Source: Actinomyces sp.
Lineage (GTDB): Bacteria > Actinomycetota > Actinomycetes > Actinomycetales > Actinomycetaceae
Reading direction: 5' to 3'
Length of the DNA: 6,351 nucleotides
Assembly (NCBI GenBank): GCA_018375675.1
Contig: JAHACW010000081.1
Coordinates: forward strand, 1-6,351
Shown: positions 1 through 5,725 of the stretch, in pieces
How positions within the stretch are numbered: position 1 is the stretch's first letter
Layout: each line of letters opens with the position of its first letter
Notes under the pieces: model-generated
The model's database searches: none
Told to the model about the DNA's origin: nothing
What the model saw: the letters and a program-made list of their open reading frames with translations, nothing else
Program-made: the position numbers and the translations under genes

Positions 1-19
1 GGCACGCATAACGCGTGCC
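1..19. terminator. Hairpin at the left edge, probable terminator of an unseen gene
   Basis: A perfect 7-bp stem, GGCACGC (1-7) with GCGTGCC (13-19), closes a 5-base loop ATAAC. A20 could extend the stem if the base before the window is T. No clear T-run follows on the plus strand (ACCCCTCATG), so termination is inferred from its position 3' of lsr2 and next to a gene outside the window. It could serve a convergent gene coming from the left. Confidence 0.4.
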
Positions 20-40
20 ACCCCTCATGTGTGTAAATTG

Positions 41-74
41 AATTGCGGGCGCGCCTTTCAGCGCGCCCGCAATT
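41..74 (-). terminator. Rho-independent-like terminator of lsr2
   Basis: AATTGCGGGCGCGC (41-54) and its exact reverse complement GCGCGCCCGCAATT (61-74) form a perfect 14-bp stem with a 6-base loop CTTTCA. It starts 11 bases after the lsr2 stop codon. The T-run expected after the stem on the minus strand is weak (CAATTTACAC), as is common for actinobacterial terminators. Confidence 0.75.
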
Positions 75-84
75 GCGTCACGAA

Positions 85-414
85 TCAGGCGTGTGCCTTG
101 CGGTAGGCCTCAACGATCGGAGCGGGAATACGACCGCGATCGGACAGCTCGAGTCCCTCTTCCTTTGCCCAGGCGCGGATCTTCACATTCTCCAGGCGCT
201 GCGTGGGGTTGCCGGCGTTGCCACGGCGGCGGGTCGAGCCCACCTTGCGGCCAGCCTTAATGTAGGGCTGAATGGCCTCGGCAAATTCCTCGAAATGCTC
301 GCGGCTCAGATCAATTTCGTACGACGCGCCATTAAAGGCAAAGCGCACGGTCTGATCGGCGGGGGTGCCGTCGAAGTCGTCGACAACTTCGACAATCTTC
401 TTCGTCTTTTTCAT
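85..414 (-). CDS. lsr2: Lsr2-family histone-like nucleoid protein
   Basis: The 109-residue product matches the usual Lsr2 length and architecture. Residues 1-58 form the N-terminal dimerisation and oligomerisation domain (begins MKKTKKIVEVVDDFDG; AFNGASYEIDLS at 26-37). A basic linker (STRRRGNAG) follows. The C-terminal DNA-binding domain (about 74-109) carries W82 and the AT-hook-like RGR at 93-95 within SDRGRIPAPIVEAY. In this family the RGR loop inserts into the minor groove of AT-rich DNA. Lsr2 bridges and silences such DNA, often horizontally acquired, much as H-NS does in enterics. The ATG start is preceded by AGAGG eight bases upstream. The gene is monocistronic here, divergent from the MarR gene and closed by a perfect hairpin. 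Its own promoter region is AT-rich, so autoregulation is plausible but not shown. Identity is very secure. Confidence 0.95.
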   Translation of the reverse strand: MKKTKKIVEVVDDFDGTPADQTVRFAFNGASYEIDLSREHFEEFAEAIQPYIKAGRKVGSTRRRGNAGNPTQRLENVKIRAWAKEEGLELSDRGRIPAPIVEAYRKAHA

Positions 415-637
415 GTATTCATTCCTCTCGAAGGATTTGGATTCTCTGATGAGTTCAGATGCTTATTGCGCTGCAATTAGAGTAACGCAATTTAAACAAT
501 TCAGATCATTCGATCATTCATTCTGAGAACGTGACGTGCGCTGCACCGATTTATACCTGGGTCAAATTGAAAGTTATACTCGTAGGCAGCCCGAGGCCGA
601 TTCGACCTCACCCAGAAGCATCGAACGAGGAGACCCC
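415..637. promoter_or_regulatory. Divergent lsr2 / marR promoter region
   Basis: This 223-bp spacer is clearly more AT-rich than the flanking genes. For lsr2 (minus strand) the best -10 candidate is TCTAAT at 481-476, about 60 bases from the ATG, with no convincing -35. A small palindrome ATTGC-GCT-GCAAT (465-477) overlaps it. For the MarR gene (plus strand) the best -10 is TATACT at 575-580, with only a poor -35 about 18 bases upstream. The 9-bp palindrome TCAA-A-TTGA (562-570) lies immediately upstream and is a possible MarR autoregulatory operator. All promoter calls are by eye. Confidence 0.5.
504..523. repeat. Tandem GATCATTC repeat in the lsr2/marR spacer
   Basis: GATCATTC occurs twice back to back (504-511 and 512-519) and is followed by a half copy ATTC (520-523). 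The block is framed by the inverted pair TCAGA (501-505) and TCTGA (522-526). It lies between the two divergent promoters, so it could be a binding site for a regulator or for Lsr2 itself. No function is demonstrated. Confidence 0.6.
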
Positions 638-1099
638 GTGAGCCGAGCACACCACCCCCGAGCGGCGGCCTGGGAGCTCTACTTCACAACGACGGCTCGC
701 CTCACCGAGCGCATCGAAGCCGCCCTCAAGTGCCAGGCCGGTCTGTCGATGCCCGAATACTCCGTGCTCCTCATGACCGACCGCGCCGGCGAGGAAGGCG
801 TGCGCCCCTCCCGCCTGGCCCACCAGGTCGTCTTCTCGCGCTCGCGCCTCACTCACACGATGAAGCGCCTTGAATCCCGAGGCCTCATCGAACGCCGCCC
901 ATGCGAAGGCGACGGCCGCGGAGGCCTCGTCTCCCTGACGCCAGCCGGCAAGACCCTCTTCGACGAGGCCGCCCTGGTCCAGCGCGACGTCATCCGCCGC
1001 CTCTTCCTCAACGACATCACGCCCGAGGAGATCGACATGCTCACCGGCCTGTTCTCGCGCGTGAGCGAGCGCCTCGACTCCGACACGCCATGTCCGTGA
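638..1099 (+). CDS. MarR-family winged helix-turn-helix regulator
   Basis: A 153-residue protein of normal MarR length. Residues about 10-35 form the N-terminal dimerisation helix and residues about 37-104 the winged helix. The recognition-helix stretch is FSRSRLTHTMKRLESRGLIE (66-85). The wing has the family signature D92-x-R94 followed by LVSLTPAG (97-104). The C-terminal helices (about 108-147) complete the dimer interface. MarR proteins are usually dimeric repressors that bind a palindrome in their own promoter and are released by small ligands such as phenolics, or by oxidants. The GTG at 638 is chosen because GAGGAGA ends just five bases upstream. A longer frame from GTG 536 has no such site and would run through the promoter-like DNA. 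The gene overlaps the ClC gene by 10 bp, so the two are translationally coupled, and the transporter is the obvious candidate target. C32, C89 and C152 are present but no redox pair is evident. The ligand is unknown. Confidence 0.9.
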   Translation: MSRAHHPRAAAWELYFTTTARLTERIEAALKCQAGLSMPEYSVLLMTDRAGEEGVRPSRLAHQVVFSRSRLTHTMKRLESRGLIERRPCEGDGRGGLVSLTPAGKTLFDEAALVQRDVIRRLFLNDITPEEIDMLTGLFSRVSERLDSDTPCP

Positions 1100-2337
1100 G
1101 CACGCGCCGGCTCGCGGTCGCAACGCTCCTCACCGGGGTGATTGCCGGCCTTGTTGGCCTGGCGTGCAAGCACATTCTCCACTGGATCCAGGTGCTCGCC
1201 TGGGATATGCACTCGGGCACGCTACTGGAGGCCGCGAGCGCTGCCTCCCCCACCCGGCGCGTCGTCGTTCTCACCCTCGGCGGGTTGATCGGCGCACTTT
1301 CCTGGTTCCTGCTGTTCCGCCGCGATAAGGCCATCACCTCCGTGTCGGCCGCGGTCGACGGCACACCCATGCCTCCCCTGCGTGCTTCCTGGCATGCCCT
1401 CACTCAGATCATCATCGTGAGCCTGGGAGCATCCGTCGGACGCGAGGTCGCACCGCGCGAAATGGCCGCCGCCTTCAGCGCGGCCGTCGCCGACCGGCTC
1501 GGCCTCACCCCCGAGGATCGCCGCATCATCGTCGCCTGCGCGGCGGGCGCGGGCCTGGCCGCCGTCTACTCGATCCCCCTGTCGGGCGCGATCTACACGC
1601 TCGAGATCCTCCTCGTCTCCCGCTCGGGGCGAGCCGTTGCGCCCGCGTTTCTCACCTCGGGCCTCGCCGTCCTCGTCTCCACGGGATTCACGAGGCCGGA
1701 GGCCTTCTATGCGGTTCCCACCCTCACGCCGTCGCTGTCCCTGACCGTCTTCGCCACGATCACCGGACCGCTGTTCGGCGCCGCGGGATGGGCATTCAAG
1801 AAGGCCGTGGCGCGGATCAGCGCCGATCGTCCGCGCGACTGGCGCGTACTCGTGGCACTCCCCATCGCTTCTTTCCTCGTCGGTGTGACATCCGTGTGGG
1901 TACCGTCCGTCGTGGGCAACGGACAGGCCAGCGCACAGACGCAATTCGATGCGACGTGGGCTACCGGCATGGGGCTCGCGTTCGCTCTCCTGGTACTCCT
2001 GGCGAAGACCGCGACGACGCTCCTGACAATCCGCGCGGGAGGCTGGGGCGGCGTCCTCACCCCCGCAGTCGCTCTCGGCGCGGGACTGGGGGCCGTCATC
2101 GGGCTGCCGTGGGCAACCGCGTGGCCAGGGTCGGAAGTGGCGGCCTTCGCCTTCCTCGGCGCGGCAGCGTTCCTTGGCGCCTCCATGAAGGCGCCCTTCA
2201 CGGGGCTGATCCTGGTTATCGAGTTCACCGGCCAGGGCCCGACGATCCTCGTGCCCGCGGCCCTCGCCGTCGGCGGCGCCACCGCGGCTGCGACCTGGCT
2301 GAGCCGCCGGGCTTCACTGGGCCGTCAAGCCCGCTGA
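1090..2337 (+). CDS. Divergent ClC-family anion channel/transporter
   Basis: A 415-residue polytopic membrane protein with many hydrophobic helices, starting with a short cytoplasmic MSVSTRR. ClC landmarks relative to E. coli CLC-ec1 are as follows. GREVAP at 117-122 contains the gating glutamate E119 (Glu148 equivalent). YSIPLSGAIYTLE (160-172) matches helix H. GGVLTPAVALGAGLGAVIG (320-338) matches the GGxFxP segment. MKAPFTGLILVIEFTG (366-381) matches a conserved late helix. Several key residues differ: the selectivity-filter serine motif GSGIP reads VDGTP (D90 in place of Ser107), the internal proton glutamate (Glu203) is I173, Phe357 is L323, and the protein ends without an obvious helix-R tyrosine (Tyr445). 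It has no CBS domains and is shorter than CLC-ec1. Family membership is firm, but transported ion and mechanism (channel or exchanger) cannot be assigned. The ATG overlaps the 3' end of the MarR gene; GTG 1096 is an alternative start two codons later. Confidence 0.88.
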   Translation: MSVSTRRLAVATLLTGVIAGLVGLACKHILHWIQVLAWDMHSGTLLEAASAASPTRRVVVLTLGGLIGALSWFLLFRRDKAITSVSAAVDGTPMPPLRASWHALTQIIIVSLGASVGREVAPREMAAAFSAAVADRLGLTPEDRRIIVACAAGAGLAAVYSIPLSGAIYTLEILLVSRSGRAVAPAFLTSGLAVLVSTGFTRPEAFYAVPTLTPSLSLTVFATITGPLFGAAGWAFKKAVARISADRPRDWRVLVALPIASFLVGVTSVWVPSVVGNGQASAQTQFDATWATGMGLAFALLVLLAKTATTLLTIRAGGWGGVLTPAVALGAGLGAVIGLPWATAWPGSEVAAFAFLGAAAFLGASMKAPFTGLILVIEFTGQGPTILVPAALAVGGATAAATWLSRRASLGRQAR

Positions 2338-2410
2338 CCTGCCGGACCCACCCCTAACCGCGCGTCACCGCACGGGGCACCCCGGCCTCGTCCCCACCCT
2401 CAAAGTCGCA

Positions 2411-2463
2411 TGCAATTCCATCACCAGTACTTCAAGGTCTTAAGTTACAGCCCCGGAATTGCA
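2411..2463. repeat. 9-bp perfect inverted repeat with 35-bp spacer
   Basis: TGCAATTCC (2411-2419) and GGAATTGCA (2455-2463) are exact reverse complements, separated by 35 bases. A transcript from either strand could fold here, so it may act as a bidirectional 3' structure. It could also be a protein-binding site in the AT-rich patch. The arms are visible directly; the role is inference. Confidence 0.5.
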
Positions 2464-2540
2464 ACGTTTTCGAACACAATCAAAAACTGACCACATTAAA
2501 TTACCTGCGAGATTTGTGGGGAACCCGAGACGTCGGAGCG

Positions 2541-2584
2541 ACACCAGAGAGACGCCAGAGAAACGCCAGAGAAACGCCAGAGAG
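2541..2584. repeat. Four 11-bp tandem repeats just downstream of metB
   Basis: Units at 2541-2551, 2552-2562, 2563-2573 and 2574-2584 follow the consensus ACGCCAGAGAA; the first has ACACC, and the first and last end in AG. The array stops three bases before the metB stop codon. Read on the minus strand, the last unit plus the stop region forms the hairpin ACGCC-TCTCT-GGCGT followed by TTTCTCT, a weak terminator-like shape. A slippage-prone array and a 3' processing or termination element are both possible. Confidence 0.8.
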
Positions 2585-2587
2585 GCG

Positions 2588-3790
2588 TCAGATCTGCGCG
2601 AGCGCCTGATCCAAGTCCGCAATGAGATCGTTTGCGTCCTCCAGGCCGACTGCGAGGCGCAGGAGCGTGCCGGGCACTCCACCCACGCCGCCCACGCGCG
2701 TCGAGTGGGTCATGATCGCCGGGTGCTCGATGAGGGACTCCGGCGCGCCCAGGGACGCAGCCAGAGCGAAGATGCGCGTGCGCGTCGTCAGTTCGATCGC
2801 CGCCTCCTCGGTGGCGACCTGGAACGAAAGCACACCTCCCACGCCGGCCGGGTTCTGTGTTCGCGCCAGCTCGTAGCCCGGGTCCGAGGCCAGCCCCGGA
2901 TAGTGGACGGCCGTGACCTTCGGGTGGGCGGCCAGGAACTCGGCAACCTTCTGCGCGTTCACGCAGTGACGCTCCACGCGCAGGGCCAGCGTCTTGAGGC
3001 CACGGTGGGCCAGGTACGTGTCGCGCGGAGAAGGCACATGTCCGAGGGCCATCTGCAGCTTGACGGCCTCGGCGGCGCCGTCGCGCTCGCCGAAGAAGGG
3101 CTCGACATGCGCGGGCAGCTCCAGGCCATCACGCAGGATGAACGCGCCGCCGACCACGTCGGAGTGGCCGCCCACGTACTTGGTCGTCGAATGCACGACG
3201 ACGTCCGCGCCCAGCTCGAGGGGACGCTGTAGGACCGGCGTCGCGAACGTGTTGTCCACAATCAGCAGGCCCCCCACCTCGTGCGTGAGGGCCGCAATCG
3301 CTGCGATATCCGTGACCAGCAGGAACGGGTTCGAGGGCGTCTCCACCCACACGATCTGCGGGCGCGACCCGCGAATCACGCGCTCGGCCTCGGCCAGGTC
3401 GGTGAGGTCCACGGCCTCGGAGGTGATGCCCTCGGCGGGCTTGATGACGCTGAGGAGCTTGTGGGTGCCGCCGTACACGTCTGTCGAATGCACGATGTGG
3501 TCGCCGGGGCGCGCCAGCAGGCGGATCACCGTGTCCTCGGCGCTCATGCCCGACGGGAACGCGAAGCCGTGCGTCGCCCCCTCCAGGGCCGCGAGCGCGC
3601 CCGCGAACGCGTTGGTCGTCGGGTTGCCGCAGCGCCCGTACTCATAGCCTTCTCGCAGCTCGCCGGGCCGATCCTGCACGAACGTCGATGCGACGTGAAT
3701 CGGGGGTACCACGTCACCAGTGATGGGGTCGGGGTCGAACCCGGCGTGGATGGCCAGCGTGGAGAAGGTCGTACAGTCAGGCGTGCTCAT
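2588..3790 (-). CDS. metB: Cystathionine gamma-synthase (PLP-dependent, MetB type)
   Basis: A 400-residue member of the Cys/Met-metabolism PLP enzyme family, full length. MetB condenses an activated homoserine (O-succinyl- or O-acetylhomoserine) with cysteine to give cystathionine in methionine synthesis, in the cytoplasm as a homotetramer. Visible landmarks are Y51 and R53 in YGRCGNPT (cofactor phosphate from the neighbouring subunit), PSGM at 79-82, Y106 in DVYGGTH (stacks on PLP), D179 in VDNTFATP (pyridine nitrogen), the PLP-binding lysine K204 in HSTTKYVGGHSD, SLGAPESLIEHPA (346-358), and R378 in TLLRLAVGLED (substrate carboxylate). The sequence pattern fits actinobacterial MetB, but cystathionine gamma-lyase is close enough that the direction of catalysis is not certain. 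The ATG has GGAGG unusually close, one base away. The gene lies 73 bp downstream of hemH on the same strand with a hairpin between them, so an independent or partly attenuated transcript is likely. Confidence 0.9.
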   Translation of the reverse strand: MSTPDCTTFSTLAIHAGFDPDPITGDVVPPIHVASTFVQDRPGELREGYEYGRCGNPTTNAFAGALAALEGATHGFAFPSGMSAEDTVIRLLARPGDHIVHSTDVYGGTHKLLSVIKPAEGITSEAVDLTDLAEAERVIRGSRPQIVWVETPSNPFLLVTDIAAIAALTHEVGGLLIVDNTFATPVLQRPLELGADVVVHSTTKYVGGHSDVVGGAFILRDGLELPAHVEPFFGERDGAAEAVKLQMALGHVPSPRDTYLAHRGLKTLALRVERHCVNAQKVAEFLAAHPKVTAVHYPGLASDPGYELARTQNPAGVGGVLSFQVATEEAAIELTTRTRIFALAASLGAPESLIEHPAIMTHSTRVGGVGGVPGTLLRLAVGLEDANDLIADLDQALAQI

Positions 3791-3819
3791 GCCTCCACGC
3801 TACGAGGCCGGGGCCGCAT

Positions 3820-3843
3820 CCGCCGGAGGGTTTCGTCCGGCGG
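3820..3843 (-). terminator. GC-rich hairpin between hemH and metB
   Basis: CCGCCGGA (3820-3827) and TCCGGCGG (3836-3843) form a perfect 8-bp stem with an 8-base loop. It starts 21 bases after the hemH stop and ends 30 bases before the metB start. No T-run follows on the minus strand (ATGCGGCCCC). It may be a T-less terminator of hemH, an attenuator, or an RNA-stability element in the metB leader. A TTGACC (3847-3842) overlaps its upstream edge as a possible -35, but no -10 fits. Confidence 0.55.
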
Positions 3844-3863
3844 TCAATTGTGACAGCGCGCGC

Positions 3864-4907
3864 CTACACCCAGCCGGCCAGTGCGATGCGCGCCTGCTCC
3901 TCCAGGGACGCAACCGCGCCCTCGGAGTCATTGCCCCACGGCACGTAGTGGAAGTCCCCTCCCCCGGCCTCGACGAAGGTCTCGCGGTTGAGCTGGTCGA
4001 TCTCCTCGAGCGTCTCCAGGCAATCCGCCATGAAGCCCGGGCAGATGACGTCCACGCGCGGGCACTTCGCGGCGCCCAGCTCGGCCATCTCCTCGATCGT
4101 CTGCGGGCCCAGCCACTCGGCGCGCCCGAACACGGACTGGAAGGTTGCCGTCAGGGACCCCATCGCCAGGCCCAGGCGCGACTCGAGGGCGGCGACCGTG
4201 TGACGGCACTCGGCGCGATAGGGGTCCCCGGCCTCGTCCATGGCGACCGGGATCGAATGGAAGGACACGACGACGCGGTCCCCCGTCAGGAAGTTCGGAC
4301 GTCCCACGCGCTCCCAATGGCGCTCGAGGGCGGTCGCGAGCGCCTCGATGTATGCGGGGGCGGCGGGGAAGGAGCGGTGCAGGCGCAGCTCGAATCCGTC
4401 GCGGTTGCGGCCGATCCACTGGGCGACCGCGTCGTTGATCGTCGCCACCGTCGAGGCCGCGTACTGCGGGTAGGCCGGCAGGATCGCCACACGGCGCACA
4501 CCCTGCGCATGCAGGCGATCCAGGACCGAGCCAATCGAGGGCTGACCGTAGCGCATCGCGACCTCGACGCGCACGCCCGGCAGGCGCTCGCCGAGGAGGC
4601 GGGCCTGCTCGCGGGTGTAGTGCATGAGCGGCGACCCCTGGTCCATCCAGATGCTGCGGTACTTGTGGGAGACCTCGCGCGGGCGCACGCGCAGGATGAT
4701 GCCCTCCAGGATGGGCTTCCACAGGAGCGGGCTCATCTCAATGACGCGGCGGTCGGAGAGGAACTCACGCAGGAATGCGCGCACCGGGCCGGGCTCAGGG
4801 GCGGTCGGAGTCCCCAGGTTGACGAGGACGAGGGCGGGCTGCGCCTCGCCCTGCTGCGCGTCGCCGGAGGTGGGTGCGGTACCTGCTGTGTCCTGGGAAT
4901 TCGTCAC
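3864..4907 (-). CDS. hemH: Ferrochelatase, proteobacterial-like type
   Basis: A 347-residue ferrochelatase, which inserts Fe(II) into a porphyrin near the end of heme synthesis. NLGTP (30-34), FLSDRRVIEMS (49-59), MDQGSPLMHYT (88-98) and LPAYPQYAASTV (143-154) are N-domain landmarks. The catalytic histidine is H217 in VVSFHSIP (213-220), and the conserved active-site glutamate is E298 in CPGFMADCLETLEEI (289-303). FQSVFGRAEWLGP (256-268) is also conserved. These blocks resemble E. coli HemH closely. The typical actinobacterial/firmicute enzyme has an AYGTP- or SFGGPEG-type N-terminus with a tyrosine ligand, which is absent here. Substrate is therefore inferred as protoporphyrin IX rather than coproporphyrin III. 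The start is GTG, with about 20 extra N-terminal residues relative to E. coli and only a weak Shine-Dalgarno. No internal start codon precedes the conserved core. Four cysteines are present (C234, C282, C289, C296), but whether an iron-sulfur cluster binds is unclear. Confidence 0.94.
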   Translation of the reverse strand: MTNSQDTAGTAPTSGDAQQGEAQPALVLVNLGTPTAPEPGPVRAFLREFLSDRRVIEMSPLLWKPILEGIILRVRPREVSHKYRSIWMDQGSPLMHYTREQARLLGERLPGVRVEVAMRYGQPSIGSVLDRLHAQGVRRVAILPAYPQYAASTVATINDAVAQWIGRNRDGFELRLHRSFPAAPAYIEALATALERHWERVGRPNFLTGDRVVVSFHSIPVAMDEAGDPYRAECRHTVAALESRLGLAMGSLTATFQSVFGRAEWLGPQTIEEMAELGAAKCPRVDVICPGFMADCLETLEEIDQLNRETFVEAGGGDFHYVPWGNDSEGAVASLEEQARIALAGWV

Positions 4908-5047
4908 GCCACCAGCCTAATGTTGACTCTCCCCCGTGTCGCTGACGCGGTGTCACCTCCCGGGGCCTGCGCGCTTCGGGCATTGCCGAAGCCTTGCGGC
5001 GGCCTTTAATCCCCAATAAGGCCCACGCCCCTCGCGCCCACAGACAA
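4908..5047 (-). promoter_or_regulatory. hemH upstream region with two inverted repeats
   Basis: The space between the dps terminator and the hemH start must contain the hemH promoter if hemH is not read through from dps. No good -35/-10 pair is visible. Two structures stand out. GCTTCGG (4973-4979) pairs with CCGAAGC (4986-4992). GGCCTT (5001-5006) pairs with AAGGCC (5018-5023) around an AT-rich 11-base centre. The second is the better operator candidate because its centre contains the only promoter-like AT-rich DNA here. It does not match the DtxR/IdeR consensus by eye. Confidence 0.35.
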
Positions 5048-5078
5048 GGGTGCCCCGCCTGTGACAGGCGGGGCACCC
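5048..5078 (-). terminator. Strong intrinsic terminator of dps
   Basis: GGGTGCCCCGCCTG (5048-5061) and CAGGCGGGGCACCC (5065-5078) form a perfect 14-bp GC-rich stem with a 3-base loop, starting 56 bases after the dps stop. On the minus strand it is followed by TTGTCTGTG. Two smaller hairpins sit between it and dps: CCTCC/GGAGG (5113-5117 with 5122-5126) and GAGCC/GGCTC (5094-5098 with 5104-5108). It should isolate dps transcription from hemH. Confidence 0.85.
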
Positions 5079-5134
5079 CGACGTTATTTAAGCGAGCCCG
5101 CTTGGCTCACTTCCTCCCGGCGGAGGTGTGCGGC

Positions 5135-5605
5135 TCAGGCCTGGCCGTTCTGCGAACGGATGAACCACGCCTGCTGCTCGAAGCGACGGATGTAGTCGTT
5201 GAGGATGTCAGCGGAGGCGGAGTCCTCGGCGTCGACCTTCTCGTGCACGTCGCGCATGGTGCCAACGGTCGCGTTGATGGCGGCGACGGCGAGCTCCTCG
5301 GCGTCAGTGGTCTTGATGATCGTCTCGGGGACGGTCGGGAGGGTGTTGCGCTGGGCGACGACCTCGGGCAGGCCGTTGGGGACGACCTGGAGGGCGCGCA
5401 TACGCTCGGCGATCTCGTCGGAGGCCTCGCGGGCGATGTCCACGACCGTGTCGAGGTAGAGGTGCAGCGAGCGGAAGCCCTCGCCGGTGATGTTCCAGTG
5501 CAGCTGCTTGCCCACGAGGGACAGAGCGGTCACGTCGGTGAGGACCTTCTGCAGGTTGCCTGCGAGAACGTCGGAAGCCTTGAAGCCGGTGGACTCAACG
5601 GTCAT
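5135..5605 (-). CDS. dps: Dps-family ferritin-like DNA-protection protein
   Basis: A 156-residue single-domain Dps protein. The family forms hollow dodecamers that oxidise Fe(II) with hydrogen peroxide, store the iron, and often coat DNA during stress or starvation. The inter-subunit ferroxidase ligands are all present with the canonical spacing: H36 (in LHWN), H48 (in SLHLYLD), D63 and E67 (in SDEIAER). A four-helix bundle spans roughly residues 15-150. There is no lysine-rich N-terminal tail, so direct DNA binding by such a tail is not suggested. The ATG at 5605 is chosen because AGGAG lies seven bases upstream. A second in-frame ATG six codons earlier would place that ribosome site inside the coding region. 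The gene is monocistronic, with its own promoter and a strong terminator. Neighbouring hemH shares the iron theme, but the two do not appear to form an operon. Confidence 0.95.
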   Translation of the reverse strand: MTVESTGFKASDVLAGNLQKVLTDVTALSLVGKQLHWNITGEGFRSLHLYLDTVVDIAREASDEIAERMRALQVVPNGLPEVVAQRNTLPTVPETIIKTTDAEELAVAAINATVGTMRDVHEKVDAEDSASADILNDYIRRFEQQAWFIRSQNGQA

Positions 5606-5684
5606 GTTGTTTCTCCTATGCATGTGTATTCGGTACGGGGCTCACCCTTGTGGGGCTGTGCCCTTCAGACACATCTATCTTGGT

Positions 5685-5725
5685 CCTTTAGTCCTGCGAT
5701 TTCTAGTGCTAACAGCCCTTTAGTC
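5685..5725. repeat. Paired 9-bp direct repeats overlapping the dps promoter
   Basis: CCTTTAGTC occurs at 5685-5693 and again at 5717-5725 (GACTAAAGG on the dps strand). The copies are 32 bp apart, about three helical turns, on the same face of the DNA. One overlaps the -35 box and the other lies at the predicted transcription start, a placement typical of a repressor site. The regulator is unknown; the sequence does not resemble a DtxR/IdeR, Fur or OxyR consensus by eye. Confidence 0.5.

Larger units (their letters stand above)
2338..2587. other. Convergent intergenic spacer between the ClC gene and metB
   Basis: This 250-bp stretch separates two genes whose 3' ends face each other. I find no gene in it. 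A small GC hairpin CGGG-GCAC-CCCG (2373-2384) lies 36 bp after the ClC stop and could be its terminator, but it lacks a T-run. Positions 2400-2515 are much more AT-rich than the surroundings and hold a 9-bp inverted repeat. The metB-proximal end carries four 11-bp tandem repeats. Confidence 0.6.

Noticed and set aside
536..637. Upstream extension of the MarR gene to GTG 536
   Set aside because: No ribosome-binding site precedes it, the extra 34 residues do not look like a MarR N-terminus, and it would translate the -10-like TATACT. GTG 638 has GAGGAGA at good distance.
536..640. Fluoride riboswitch upstream of the MarR–ClC unit
   Set aside because: A ClC transporter can be a fluoride exporter, so I looked for the crcB-motif sequence, but found no matching conserved pattern by eye.
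901..1089. N-terminal extension of the ClC gene into the MarR gene
   Set aside because: The extra 63 residues are Arg/Pro/His-rich out-of-frame translation of the MarR gene. The first membrane helix begins just after ATG 1090.
2459..3232. Plus-strand open frame antisense to metB
   Set aside because: The opposite strand encodes a full-length PLP enzyme with all landmarks; this translation is Arg-rich and unlike any protein.
3720..5009. A 429-codon plus-strand open frame across hemH
   Set aside because: It is antisense to a clear ferrochelatase, and its translation is low-complexity Arg/Gly/Ala/His-rich sequence with no domain. Long antisense frames are expected in GC-rich DNA.
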